Assembly (NCBI RefSeq): GCF_003202435.1 | Contig: NZ_QJHK01000002.1 | Span: 186,001 to 250,000 of the forward strand | From: Flavobacterium cheongpyeongense | GTDB taxonomy: Bacteria > Bacteroidota > Bacteroidia > Flavobacteriales > Flavobacteriaceae | Length of the DNA stretch: 64,000 nucleotides | Direction of reading: 5' to 3' | Shown: positions 27,320 to 36,393 of the stretch, piece after piece | Numbering within the stretch: the first letter of the stretch is position 1 | Layout of the letters: each line of letters opens with the position of its first letter | The notes under the pieces: model-generated | Database searches by the model: none | The model's input: only the letters and a program-made list of their open reading frames with translations | What the model was told of the DNA's origin: nothing | Program-made: the position numbers and the translations under genes

Positions 27320-30145
27320 CTACTTCTTAGAAATAACTAATGTTCCCGGATTTAAACTATTGGCTGAAGCAGATAAAACAACTTCATTAGCATTTCCATC
27401 TTTTTGAACAATGATTTGAGCAAATCCGTTAAACAGTTTTCTTTTCCATGATTCTGCAGGCGTTATCACCTGAATGATTCCAGGATCTGTATTCATTACA
27501 TCCCAGTCTTTGTTTTTTTGCAAAGGCGTTGCAATAATCTGAATCGTATTTGTTCCCTGATTTAAAACGTTGCTGTTCAAAACATACTTTTGATTATCTT
27601 CTGTACTTGGAACAACTTTATTTCCGTTTACAAAAACTACTGTTTCTGTGCCTATTTTTTTGTGAAAAAAGTTAACTGTATTTGTTTTCAGATTGTTTTT
27701 TAATTCAAATTTACCACGATAAACATACGCCGGAGCCTGGTTTTTATAATCACGGTCTTTAAAAGCTTCCTTCCAGCTATTATCTCCTTCAGAAGGTATC
27801 CGGTCTGTATTCGCAGAGGCTAATTTCTTCTCTTCAAAATTTGTAATCGAAACAAGATCTACATTATCAATAAATTGATCATTTTCTAAAGATGTCGGAT
27901 TACCATTCCCTACACCCAGAATCTTTCCTCCTTTTGCAGAAAATGTTATTTCATGATTGGAAGTTGGCACATACAATCCTTTTTTGTCTGTGGTTGCAAC
28001 AGTTACCACCACAACATTTCCGTTTGAAGCATTTTCCTTATCTGCAGTAAGTTCTATCTTTTCAGCAATTCCAGTTGTTTTTTTGGTTTCTGTAAGCACC
28101 TTTTTACCACTTTTATATCCAATTGCTTCTAATGTTCCCGGAATATATTTAACTTTCCATTCTAAATGGCTGTTTAATTCCATTTTCTTTTTTCCCAGGC
28201 TTTTTTTGTTTAGAAAAAGTTCGACTTCATCACAATTTGAATGTACCCAAACATCAATTTCTTTGCCTTCCATTCCTGCCCAGTTCCAGTGAGGCATAAT
28301 ATGTAAAACCGGTTCTTTTCCCCACCAAGATTTCAAATAATAAACATTGTCTTTTGGAAAACCGCAAACATCCATCATTCCAAAATATGACGTAACCGAT
28401 GGCCATCCATAAGGTGTTGGTTCTCCTCGATAATCAAAGCCAGTCCAGATAAACATTCCTGCCAGATAAGGTCTTTCGGCATAAAATTTCCAGCCTTCCT
28501 CAATGCTGTAAAAAGACGGGCGTGGTTTTTTGTCGTAAGCACTTTGGTAATGTTTGTCATCATCAGTAAAATAAATGCCTCGTGTGGCAAAGGTAGAACC
28601 TTCTTCTGTACCCATTCCAGGCTGTTGTCTGAATTCATTTCTGTGAGCATCTATGTCTCCGTTCCCCATATAATTATACCCCATAATTTCGACTACAGAA
28701 GATATCCCGGTTTTAAAACCACTACTGATTCCTACGGTAACTGGTCTTGTAGGGTCAATACTTTTCGCAAATCCCTGCATGACATTTGTAATTCGTTCGC
28801 CCACGATTCCGCCTTCAATATTCCACTCTTCATTCCCTACCGACCAGCAAAAAACACTTGGATGATTATAGTCACGTTCTATCATTCGTTTCAAATTATT
28901 CAGATGATAATCATTAACTCCCATCAAACGGGTTTCGTCTATAACCAGCATGCCCAACTCATCACAAACTTTAAGTAATTCCGGTGTTGGCGGATGATGT
29001 GAACAACGATAAGCATTCGAACCCATTTCTTTCAGCTTTTTAATTCTGTAGTATTGTAATTCGTCAGGCAGGGCTGTTCCTATTCCGGCGTGATCCTGAT
29101 GATTGTTTGTCCCTTTTAGTTTTATCGGTTTTCCGTTAAGGAATAAACCTTTTTCAGCATCAAATTTTATAGTTCTGATTCCGAAAGTCGTTTCAAAACG
29201 GTCAATTGGTTTTCTCTCCTGTTTAATTAGTGTTACCAAACGATATAAATTTGGATTTTCAAGATCCCATAATAATGGATTATTGACTTTAAATTTTGAA
29301 GTATAATGGGCTGTTTTATAAAAATCAGGAGCAGTAATATTTTCAGAAACTGTTGCAATTTGTTTTCCTTCGGTATCTAAAATGCTTTGAATAACTTCGA
29401 TTTCTCCTTTGTAATTTCCTTTATTTTCGATTGTAACCCGAGCTGTAACTTCTGCATTTTTATTTTGAATTTCTGAAGTTATATAAGTTCCGTTTACTGC
29501 AACATGAATCGGATTTGTTTTCTGTAAATAAACATGTCTGTAAATACCGGCTCCTTCATAAAACCAGCCTTCTTCCATCGAAGCATCAACACGAACTACA
29601 ATCGTGTTTTCTCCTCCGTAATTTACATAAGCTGTGACATCGTATTCAAATCCATTATAACCGCTTTCTTCAGTTCCGAGGAAATAACCATTAAAAAACA
29701 CCTTAGAATTTCTAAAAACACCATCAAATTTCAAAGAGATCATTCGCCCTTTATCAGCCTCCGGAATAGTGATTTTTTTTCGGTACCAGCCAATACTTTT
29801 TTCAGGAAAGCCCTTTCCGGCTGTTTTAAATCCGTGGCTAAAACTTCCTTTTTCACTAAAAGGCTGTTCTACTGCCCAATCATGAGGCAAATCTAATTTT
29901 CTCCAGGCACGATCATCAAAATTCTGAGCGGCAGGACCATCACCAAATCCGGTTTTCGTCAGATAGGAGAAATAGCTTGTTGCATGGTTAAAATCTTTCT
30001 GGGTATCATACAAATGACCAAATGAAAAACGCCAGTCTTTATCAATTAAAGTCAAATCTCTTTCAGACTGATTTTGTGCTGAAATATAAAAGGATATAAA
30101 AAAAATAAAACAGAGAAAAAATCGATTAAGAGTAATAGATTTCAT
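27320..30145 (-). CDS. Secreted GH2 beta-galactosidase-like enzyme with C-terminal DUF4982-type region
   Basis: Exo-acting retaining glycosidase, 941 residues with a signal peptide ending near YISAQ. Domain order is jelly-roll sugar-binding (about 30-215), Ig-like, TIM barrel (about 335-630), then DUF4982-like and Ig-like modules. The acid/base Glu is in CWSVGNEEWN and the likely nucleophile in GMGTEEGSTF. WTGFDYRGEPTPYGWP also fits this GH2 branch. The C-terminal region has an extra jelly-roll-like insert (about 770-900). The context (GH43-like, uxuA, rhamnose genes) suggests removal of galactose or glucuronate from plant side chains; the substrate is uncertain. Confidence 0.9.
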   Translation of the reverse strand: MKSITLNRFFLCFIFFISFYISAQNQSERDLTLIDKDWRFSFGHLYDTQKDFNHATSYFSYLTKTGFGDGPAAQNFDDRAWRKLDLPHDWAVEQPFSEKGSFSHGFKTAGKGFPEKSIGWYRKKITIPEADKGRMISLKFDGVFRNSKVFFNGYFLGTEESGYNGFEYDVTAYVNYGGENTIVVRVDASMEEGWFYEGAGIYRHVYLQKTNPIHVAVNGTYITSEIQNKNAEVTARVTIENKGNYKGEIEVIQSILDTEGKQIATVSENITAPDFYKTAHYTSKFKVNNPLLWDLENPNLYRLVTLIKQERKPIDRFETTFGIRTIKFDAEKGLFLNGKPIKLKGTNNHQDHAGIGTALPDELQYYRIKKLKEMGSNAYRCSHHPPTPELLKVCDELGMLVIDETRLMGVNDYHLNNLKRMIERDYNHPSVFCWSVGNEEWNIEGGIVGERITNVMQGFAKSIDPTRPVTVGISSGFKTGISSVVEIMGYNYMGNGDIDAHRNEFRQQPGMGTEEGSTFATRGIYFTDDDKHYQSAYDKKPRPSFYSIEEGWKFYAERPYLAGMFIWTGFDYRGEPTPYGWPSVTSYFGMMDVCGFPKDNVYYLKSWWGKEPVLHIMPHWNWAGMEGKEIDVWVHSNCDEVELFLNKKSLGKKKMELNSHLEWKVKYIPGTLEAIGYKSGKKVLTETKKTTGIAEKIELTADKENASNGNVVVVTVATTDKKGLYVPTSNHEITFSAKGGKILGVGNGNPTSLENDQFIDNVDLVSITNFEEKKLASANTDRIPSEGDNSWKEAFKDRDYKNQAPAYVYRGKFELKNNLKTNTVNFFHKKIGTETVVFVNGNKVVPSTEDNQKYVLNSNVLNQGTNTIQIIATPLQKNKDWDVMNTDPGIIQVITPAESWKRKLFNGFAQIIVQKDGNANEVVLSASANSLNPGTLVISKK

Positions 30146-30314
30146 AAATAATTCCGGTTAATTTGATAGTTATTTAAAGGTGATAAATATACCCTTTTTA
30201 CATCACCAGAATTAATAGTATTTTATCAAAGTCTAAATCAATTTTAGTGATTAAATGCTGAATTGTAAATTCACTTTTTCTTCTTTTAAATATTCTTATG
30301 AAAAAACGATTGCC

Positions 30315-30389
30315 CTAGCCCCGATAGCAGTGAAAATCCTTTTGTGGCGGGGTTCGCCATAAAAGATTGAAACGGATAGCGGGATTAGC
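30315..30389. repeat. Long nested palindromic intergenic repeat (CTAGCCCCGAT...GCGGGATTAG)
   Basis: The outer arms CTAGCCCCGATA / GATAGCGGGATTAG and the inner arms CTTTTGTGGCG / CGCCATAAAAG fold into one long hairpin with a GGGTT loop. It is clearly more G+C-rich than its surroundings. I recall this element type as common between genes in Flavobacterium. There is no open frame and no transposase. Confidence 0.65.
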
Positions 30390-30420
30390 TTCTTTAAAAA
30401 AATCATCATCTGTACAATTT

Positions 30421-30450
30421 GTCATTTCGACCAAAAGAAGAAATCTCACT
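30421..30450. repeat. GTCATTTCGACC...GAAATCTC dispersed element
   Basis: The phrase GTCATTTCGACC followed by AAAAGAAGAAATCTCACT resembles a short intergenic element seen repeatedly in Flavobacteriia. Only one copy is present in this window, so its repeat status rests on memory of other genomes. Confidence 0.45.
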
Positions 30451-30469
30451 AGAAACTCTGTACAGAAAA

Positions 30470-32065
30470 TTATTTCTTAACCAATGAAACATCATCGATC
30501 TGGCAAGAAGCATTTGCAGTACCATCAGCAAGGAAACCAATCTCAACTTTTCCTTCGTTAACAGCTATGTTTTTTATGATTATGGTTTTCCATGATGCAT
30601 TTTCTTCTTTTATATTATATGAAAGTTTTATGCCATTACTTACAGCATACATTTCTAAGTTGGTAAAACCTTTGGTGTTCTTTGCTTTGGCAGTAAGCGT
30701 ATACGATCCATCTTCGAGTTTTACATAAGGTGAAGAAACGATGGTTTGAAACGTTTTTCTCTTAAAATTAACCTTGTCATTAATATTTAAGCTTTTTTCG
30801 CCTATTACGATCTTCCTGTCATTTTCAGTATTGAAATAATTGATTACCGGAGAAGTTAAAGTATCCAACCCGATTTTATTTCCTTCAATAACCTCATTCG
30901 TCCAGCCCGTTAATTCTGTTTGTACAGGTTTAACAGGACTCGGAATATGCCTGCGATCGGCTTCGAAACTGCCATTTTTAACGTAATCATTGTCTTTGGC
31001 TACTTTCCACTCACCAGTTTTGGCGTTAATATTCCAGGAGTTCAGCGAGTTAAAATAAGGCGTTTGTCCATCAAAGGAGATTGGACACCATTGGTTATAG
31101 CCTAATCCGTTTCCTGCAAAATCTGCCCATCGGTCACCACAATACACAATTGTTTCCTGCTTACTTCCTTTTACAGAAAAGAAAAAACCAGTCTGTGATA
31201 CGTGTGCGAAATCCTCAGAAACTCCATTTGTAACCAGCATTTCATTAATAGGAAGATAAGGTCCCTTTATATCATCGGCAACTAAATAATAGGCAAGTGA
31301 AGCATCCCAGCCATAAATATTAGAGGCAAACATATAATATTTGTTTTGGTATTTGAACATGCAGTTTCCCTCACGGCTTTCACCCTTAAAAACCTGCGTA
31401 CAGTCTAATAAGTTTACTTTTCCTTCTATGATACCAATTTCTGAAACATAAATCTTATTTCTTCCTTTCCCATAAGAATAGATTAGGTAAGATTTCCCGG
31501 TATCCTCATCCGTAAATACAGTTTGATCGCCGGTATTACTGGTTCCAATCATTTTTTCCATATTGATTTTCTGATGCCAGCTAAATTGCCCTGTTGGAGA
31601 ATCAGATAGCGTAATCAATACTTCACTTCCATGCTGAACAAACATGGCATATTTATTCAGTTCTTTCATATAAGCGACTCCTAAACGGCCAACCCAGGTT
31701 TTTCCTGACTTATTTGCTTCTTCTTTGGTTACTACATCTCCTTCAAAAGTCCAATTCACTAAATCTGTAGAACTATAACAGGTAACCGATTTAAAAGTAG
31801 CATTGGGTAAAGTAATATGTGGAGCATTTCTATACATATTCGCTTCTTCATACTGAACACCATACCAATAATATTTTTGCACTCCATTAACCGGCTTTGA
31901 AAATTTAAAAATACCTCCACCCTGACTATTTAATGGCTGTCCGTCTTTTGTATTCCAAAAAACGTCATTTTTGATATTGTGTTTCTGTGAGCAAACTGTA
32001 TTGATTATGCTGATGCAAAAAATAGATGCCAATAGTAAAGCCGAGTGATTTTTATTAATTTCCAT
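30470..32065 (-). CDS. Secreted GH43-like beta-propeller glycosidase with C-terminal binding domain
   Basis: Probably a galactan- or arabinan-acting exo-enzyme of the GH43 subfamily 24/34 type. A signal peptide ends near TVCSQ. The propeller starts with NTKDGQPLNSQGGGIFKF and YYWYGVQYEEANMYRNAP, a pattern of these subfamilies, followed by CYSSTDLVNWTFEGDV and a putative acid region KGESREGNCMFKYQNKYYM. I do not see the usual blade-I catalytic Asp, as in exo-1,3-galactanases of subfamily 24. Residues about 370-531 form a jelly-roll carbohydrate-binding-like domain. It sits between uxuA and the GH2 gene on the same strand. Confidence 0.8.
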   Translation of the reverse strand: MEINKNHSALLLASIFCISIINTVCSQKHNIKNDVFWNTKDGQPLNSQGGGIFKFSKPVNGVQKYYWYGVQYEEANMYRNAPHITLPNATFKSVTCYSSTDLVNWTFEGDVVTKEEANKSGKTWVGRLGVAYMKELNKYAMFVQHGSEVLITLSDSPTGQFSWHQKINMEKMIGTSNTGDQTVFTDEDTGKSYLIYSYGKGRNKIYVSEIGIIEGKVNLLDCTQVFKGESREGNCMFKYQNKYYMFASNIYGWDASLAYYLVADDIKGPYLPINEMLVTNGVSEDFAHVSQTGFFFSVKGSKQETIVYCGDRWADFAGNGLGYNQWCPISFDGQTPYFNSLNSWNINAKTGEWKVAKDNDYVKNGSFEADRRHIPSPVKPVQTELTGWTNEVIEGNKIGLDTLTSPVINYFNTENDRKIVIGEKSLNINDKVNFKRKTFQTIVSSPYVKLEDGSYTLTAKAKNTKGFTNLEMYAVSNGIKLSYNIKEENASWKTIIIKNIAVNEGKVEIGFLADGTANASCQIDDVSLVKK

Positions 32066-32097
32066 TTTCTCTTTTTTTAATTAAAATACCTTAATAT

Positions 32098-32149
32098 AAA
32101 TAAGTCATATAAGTCCATCTAAAATTAAATGTCCCTATATGACTTATTT
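32098..32149. repeat. 13-bp perfect inverted repeat after uxuA
   Basis: AAATAAGTCATAT (32098-32110) and ATATGACTTATTT (32137-32149) are separated by 26 bp. It lies after the uxuA stop and before the GH43-like gene on the minus strand. It may be an attenuating or terminating hairpin, or paired operator half-sites. It has no good T-run on the minus strand, so a simple terminator is uncertain. Confidence 0.5.
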
Positions 32150-32223
32150 TTACTTTATCAATAACTTGATAAAAACTAAATTAAACAACTATAAATGTTG
32201 AAGTTATACTTATAATATACAAT

Positions 32224-33387
32224 TTACAACGATCGAATAATACCTTCCTCAAGACCTCTTAATTCTGCCAGACCTCTTAATCTTCCAATAGCCGAATAAC
32301 CAGGATTATTTACTTTTCCTAAATCATCTAACATTTGGTGTCCGTGATCCGGTCTGAACGGAATTGAAATATTGCTGTTTTTTTGAATCAGCAACAACTC
32401 TTTTACTACTGCATACATGTCTACGTTTCCATCTAAGTGATCTGCTTCGAAAAAATTACCTTCTTCGTCCCTGCGGACATTTCTCAGGTGAATAAAATGT
32501 ATTTTATCGCCTAAAGCTTTTGCTATTTCAGGTAAATCATTCTTTTCTGATGCTCCAAGAGAACCTGTACAAAAACAAATTCCGTTTGATTTATAAGGTG
32601 CTTTTGAAAGGATAAAATCATAATCTTCCATTGAATTTACAATGCGCGGCAATCCCAAAATATCAAAAGGAGGATCATCCGGGTGAATGGCTAATTTTAC
32701 TCCAACTTCATCAGCAACAGGGCAAATTTCATTTAAAAAGTAACTCAGGTTTTCTCTTAAAATTGCTCTGTCAATGTTTTTATAAGGTTTTAACTTTGCC
32801 TGCATATCGGCAACGGCCATCTTTTTTTCTCCGGGGATTCCAAACATCACCACATCTGAAAGTGCCTGTAATTGTTCTTCGTTTAACGAATTAAAACGTT
32901 CTTTTGCCTTCACAGCGATATTTTCAGGGAAACTGTTTTCTGCATTTTCTCTTTTTAAGATATAGATATCAAAAACTGCCAAATCCACCCAGTTAAAATA
33001 TAAGGCTTCTGAACCGTCAGGCATTTTATAATCTAACTGTGTTCTTGTCCAGTCATTAACCGGCATGAAATTATAGGTAATAATTTTAATACCACAAGCT
33101 GCAACATTACGAATGCTTTCTTTGTATTTTTCGATATATAGCTGATAATCGCCTGTTCTGGTTTTAATATCTTCGTGAACTGTAATACTTTCTACCACAT
33201 CCCATGTCAGACCGTATGCTTCAACTTCTGCTTTTCTCTTTTTGATTTCTTCAATAGTCCATACGTCACCATGGGGTACATGGTGCAAGGCTGTTACAAT
33301 TCCGGTAGCACCCGTTTGCTTGATATGTTGTAAACTTACCGGATCATTTGGACCGAACCATCTCCAGGTTTGTGTCATTCTGTTCAT
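32224..33387 (-). CDS. uxuA: Mannonate dehydratase
   Basis: Dehydrates D-mannonate to 2-keto-3-deoxygluconate in glucuronate catabolism. Strong family signatures are [56 protein letters not shown] with metal/substrate residues, [10 protein letters not shown], and [16 protein letters not shown]. 387 residues is normal. Met4 (base 33378) is an alternative start closer to the E. coli N-terminus. It is 15 bp downstream of the short-chain dehydrogenase with which it forms the mannonate branch. No uxaC isomerase is in the window. Confidence 0.97.
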   Translation of the reverse strand: MNRMTQTWRWFGPNDPVSLQHIKQTGATGIVTALHHVPHGDVWTIEEIKKRKAEVEAYGLTWDVVESITVHEDIKTRTGDYQLYIEKYKESIRNVAACGIKIITYNFMPVNDWTRTQLDYKMPDGSEALYFNWVDLAVFDIYILKRENAENSFPENIAVKAKERFNSLNEEQLQALSDVVMFGIPGEKKMAVADMQAKLKPYKNIDRAILRENLSYFLNEICPVADEVGVKLAIHPDDPPFDILGLPRIVNSMEDYDFILSKAPYKSNGICFCTGSLGASEKNDLPEIAKALGDKIHFIHLRNVRRDEEGNFFEADHLDGNVDMYAVVKELLLIQKNSNISIPFRPDHGHQMLDDLGKVNNPGYSAIGRLRGLAELRGLEEGIIRSL

Positions 33388-33402
33388 AATTGTCTTCTTA
33401 AA

Positions 33403-34221
33403 TTATACTCCGCTAAAGATTGTAAACCCGCCATCGATGGTCACTTTTGAACCTGTAGCAAACTTCGAGGCATCGCTAAGCAGCCAAATCAAAGCTCCTA
33501 TTAATTCATCAGGATTTCCAAAACGTTTGTAAGGGGTATTTGCTATGATTAAATTTCCTCTTTCAGTTAAACTTCCGTCAGGATTTGTCAATAGCGTTCG
33601 GTTCTGTTCTGTCAAAAAGAATCCGGGAACAATAGAATTCATTCTGATTTTATCACCGTATCGTTTTGCCAGTTCAACAGAAAACCATTTAGTATAAGAA
33701 TCAATTGCAGATTTTGCCAGACTGTATCCCAAAACTTTTGTAATAGCCTGCTCTGTTGCTACAGATGAGATGTTTACAATGCTTCCTACACCATCACTGT
33801 TTTTGATTACTTCACCAAAAATCTGTGTAGGCAAAAGTGTTCCGAATAAATTCAGATTCATCACTTTTTGCAAAGCATCCATATTCAGTTTAAAAATATC
33901 CTGATCTGACTGGATTACAGCTTCCGGTATATTTCCACCGGCAGCATTTACCAAGCCATCAATTTTTCCGTATTTAGATAGAACAAGGTCACGGGCTTTT
34001 ATTAAATCACTTTCAATGGTCACATCAGCGATTAACGCTATTGCCTCTCCTCCGTTTTTGACAATTAACTCAGCTCTTTCATTGGCCACTTTTTCGTTTC
34101 TTCCCAAAACACCTACGATACCCCCTGCAGCAGCGATACCATTAATAAAAGCTTCACCTAATACTCCGGTTGCTCCGGTAACAATTATTACTTTTCCGTT
34201 TAATGCAAAATCTGTTTTCAA
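33403..34221 (-). CDS. Short-chain dehydrogenase, probable D-fructuronate reductase
   Basis: NAD(P)-dependent SDR of 272 residues. It has the Rossmann motif VTGATGVLGEAF, NAAGG, the catalytic Ser in IVNISSVA, and YSLAK (Tyr-x-x-x-Lys). Its position directly upstream of uxuA argues that it makes D-mannonate from D-fructuronate, the role of UxuB in E. coli, where an unrelated enzyme does the job. This substitution is known in Bacteroidota. A gluconate-type SDR is the main alternative. It starts 20 bp after lutC, so lut and uxu genes may be co-transcribed. Confidence 0.85.
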   Translation of the reverse strand: MKTDFALNGKVIIVTGATGVLGEAFINGIAAAGGIVGVLGRNEKVANERAELIVKNGGEAIALIADVTIESDLIKARDLVLSKYGKIDGLVNAAGGNIPEAVIQSDQDIFKLNMDALQKVMNLNLFGTLLPTQIFGEVIKNSDGVGSIVNISSVATEQAITKVLGYSLAKSAIDSYTKWFSVELAKRYGDKIRMNSIVPGFFLTEQNRTLLTNPDGSLTERGNLIIANTPYKRFGNPDELIGALIWLLSDASKFATGSKVTIDGGFTIFSGV

Positions 34222-34241
34222 TTTTTTTTCTTTTAGTTTTT

Positions 34242-34829
34242 TTAATCCAGTAAAAATACAATTAATCCTCTTGCGCCGTGTGCGCCCAACACTAAAGATT
34301 GTTCGATATCTGCTGTTTTTGATGGTCCTGCAATAAAAGTCCCAAAACCATACTCAAGATTTCCAATTTTTTTATAAGCAAGCTGCATTGTTGCCAAAAT
34401 ATCACTTTTTTTAATAATGATAGCTAAATATTGCGCTATAAATGGAGCTACTCGCTGCCCCAATATGTCATCCGTTACCCAGATAGCACTATTCTCAGCA
34501 ACACCAAAATGTCCGCTTATAATAGCTAGTTCAACATCCTGAAGTGTATGTGGATCATCATTTTTCCAATTCAAAGAAGCCACCTCAGAAAGTTCAGGAA
34601 TAGTGGTGATAATTCTCCTGTCAGGTGAATAATTGTTTCGGATAAAATCTAAAATATCCTGATAACCTGCAACTTCAACAGTTTCTCCCCCTATGCCTTT
34701 CAAAACGGTCTTATACGTTTCCAAAACATTAGGGTTGTCCGAATTTAAAAGCTCTAAATCCGGTAAATCCGTAGTGTTCTGTGGTTGGTTTTGTTTTATT
34801 TTTTTTAAAATTTCAGCCTTGCTATTCAT
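34242..34829 (-). CDS. lutC: LutC-like LUD-domain protein, lactate oxidation
   Basis: Third component of the LutABC L-lactate oxidation complex. I start it at MNSKAEILKKIK, which overlaps the lutB stop by 8 bp; the longer open frame reads back into lutB and lacks support. The 195 residues carry the LUD fold phrases AIISGHFGVAENSAIWVTD and GFGTFIAGPSKTADIEQSLV, with GAHGARGLIVFLLD at the end. The overlap suggests translational coupling with lutB. Confidence 0.9.
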   Translation of the reverse strand: MNSKAEILKKIKQNQPQNTTDLPDLELLNSDNPNVLETYKTVLKGIGGETVEVAGYQDILDFIRNNYSPDRRIITTIPELSEVASLNWKNDDPHTLQDVELAIISGHFGVAENSAIWVTDDILGQRVAPFIAQYLAIIIKKSDILATMQLAYKKIGNLEYGFGTFIAGPSKTADIEQSLVLGAHGARGLIVFLLD

Positions 34830-36222
34830 TATCCTTTGCTTTAGATTCTCGTGAATTTTTCTTGTACCATTCTCTGAAAGACTCTTCAGGAACAGCCGGC
34901 ATTTCACGCTGGTCGAACCACTTGTTCATCTTATTATTAACCAACGCAGGAATATTTTTCATTACAAACCTACCCGATTTTCCTGCAATACTAAAAATTG
35001 TTGGATTGGCTAAAACCGTCGCCATCGTTTTCATTGCCATTGTTTTGGCTGTAGGTGTATGACCTTCTTTAACCAATACCTGACGCCACTTATACAATTG
35101 ATCGTGAATATCAATTTTTACAGGACAGACGTTAGTACAGGAACCACAAAGTGTACTGGCAAAAGGCAGATCGGCATTTTTACTCATATCTAAATTAGGA
35201 GCCAAAATAGAACCAATTGGTCCTGCTACTGCATTATGATAGCTATGTCCTCCACTTCGTCTGTAAACAGGGCAAGTGTTCATACAAGCTCCGCAACGGA
35301 TACATTTTAATGAATTTCTGAAATCTTCCCTTCCTAATTGTGTGCTTCTGCCATTATCTACAATCACAATATGCATTTCCTGTCCGTTTCTAGGTTTTTT
35401 AAAGTGACTTGAAAAAGTGGTAATTGGCTGTCCGGTAGCGCTTCTCGCTAATAATCTAAGGAAAACGCCTAAATGTTTACGTTGCGGAATCAGTTTCTCG
35501 AATCCCATACAGGCAATGTGTACATCAGCAAGATGCGCCCCCATATCAGCATTTCCTTCATTCGTACAAACTACAAATTCTCCTGTTTCTGCAACAGCAA
35601 AATTAACTCCTGTCAACGCTACTTTTCTGGTTAAGAATGTGTTTCGTAAACTTTGGCGTGCTGATTCCGTTAAATATTGCGGATCGAAATTCCCTTTTTC
35701 GGTTCCTAAATGCTCATGGAAAGTTTCACTTACATCTTCTTTTTTAAGGTGAATAGCCGGCAAAACAATATGGCTTGGCGGTTCTTTACGAAGCTGTACG
35801 ATATATTCTCCCAAATCAGAATCAATAACTTCTATACCTTTGTCTGCTAAATAATCATTCAGATGGCATTCTTCTGTAAGCATGGATTTGGATTTCACCA
35901 TTTGCTTAACATTATTCTTCACCATGATAGCATGTACTATTTCATTGTGTTCTTTGGCGTCAGCAGCCCAATGTACGGTTATTCCGTTTTTTTGAGCGTT
36001 TGCTTCAAATTCTACTAAATAGTCGTGAATATTGGAGAGAACATTATTTTTAATTTGTGAAGCCGTTTCCCTGAGCAATTCCCAATCCGGAATTTGATGC
36101 GCAGACTTGTCGCGTTTTTCACGGACAAACCAAAGCGTTTCATCGTGCCAGTTTACACGTTCAATGTCTTTATTGAAAATTGTTGAAGCTTCGCTATGTG
36201 ATATTATTTTTTCTGAGGACAT
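34822..36222 (-). CDS. lutB: LutB-like iron-sulfur protein, L-lactate oxidation
   Basis: Electron-carrying subunit that, with LutA and LutC, oxidises L-lactate to pyruvate. An N-terminal LUD-like region (about 60-290, with FAVAETGEFVVCTNEGNADM) is followed by two [4Fe-4S] motifs, CIRCGACMNTCPVY and CGSCTNVCPVKI. A C-terminal LutB-type extension (about 390-466) is present. 466 residues is typical. It lies between lutA, 171 bp upstream across a repeat-like spacer, and the overlapping lutC. Confidence 0.95.
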   Translation of the reverse strand: MSSEKIISHSEASTIFNKDIERVNWHDETLWFVREKRDKSAHQIPDWELLRETASQIKNNVLSNIHDYLVEFEANAQKNGITVHWAADAKEHNEIVHAIMVKNNVKQMVKSKSMLTEECHLNDYLADKGIEVIDSDLGEYIVQLRKEPPSHIVLPAIHLKKEDVSETFHEHLGTEKGNFDPQYLTESARQSLRNTFLTRKVALTGVNFAVAETGEFVVCTNEGNADMGAHLADVHIACMGFEKLIPQRKHLGVFLRLLARSATGQPITTFSSHFKKPRNGQEMHIVIVDNGRSTQLGREDFRNSLKCIRCGACMNTCPVYRRSGGHSYHNAVAGPIGSILAPNLDMSKNADLPFASTLCGSCTNVCPVKIDIHDQLYKWRQVLVKEGHTPTAKTMAMKTMATVLANPTIFSIAGKSGRFVMKNIPALVNNKMNKWFDQREMPAVPEESFREWYKKNSRESKAKDNE

Positions 36223-36244
36223 TTTTATATTTTTTTGAAAACAA

Positions 36245-36390
36245 TCAATTAGTGATTAGTAAATAGTTATTAGTAATTAGTTCTAAAAAGTACATCCTAA
36301 ATAACCCAAATGTTGTAATTAAAATAACTTCCTTTTTTATTAAATCAATAGACTAATCACTCTTCACTAATTACTATTCGCTAAATTTAA
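36245..36390. repeat. Degenerate ATTAGTnATTAGT inverted repeats between lutA and lutB
   Basis: The left block (about 36248-36282) contains ATTAGTGATTAGTAAATAGT. The right block (about 36350-36383) reads as its imperfect reverse complement, GACTAATCACTCTTCACTAA. The space between is AT-rich. Such low-complexity intergenic repeats occur elsewhere in this window (38637-38806, 56942-56983). Effect on lut expression is unknown. Confidence 0.5.
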
Positions 36391-36393
36391 TTT

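Larger units (their letters stand above)
30146..30469. other. Gap between GH43-like and GH2 genes, filled with dispersed repeats
   Basis: 324 bp with no gene found. About half is made of two dispersed-repeat-like elements, a long nested palindrome (30315-30389) and a GTCATTTCGACC...GAAATCTC element (30421-30450). The promoter for GH2 could lie at 30146-30300 but I could not assign it. Confidence 0.55.
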
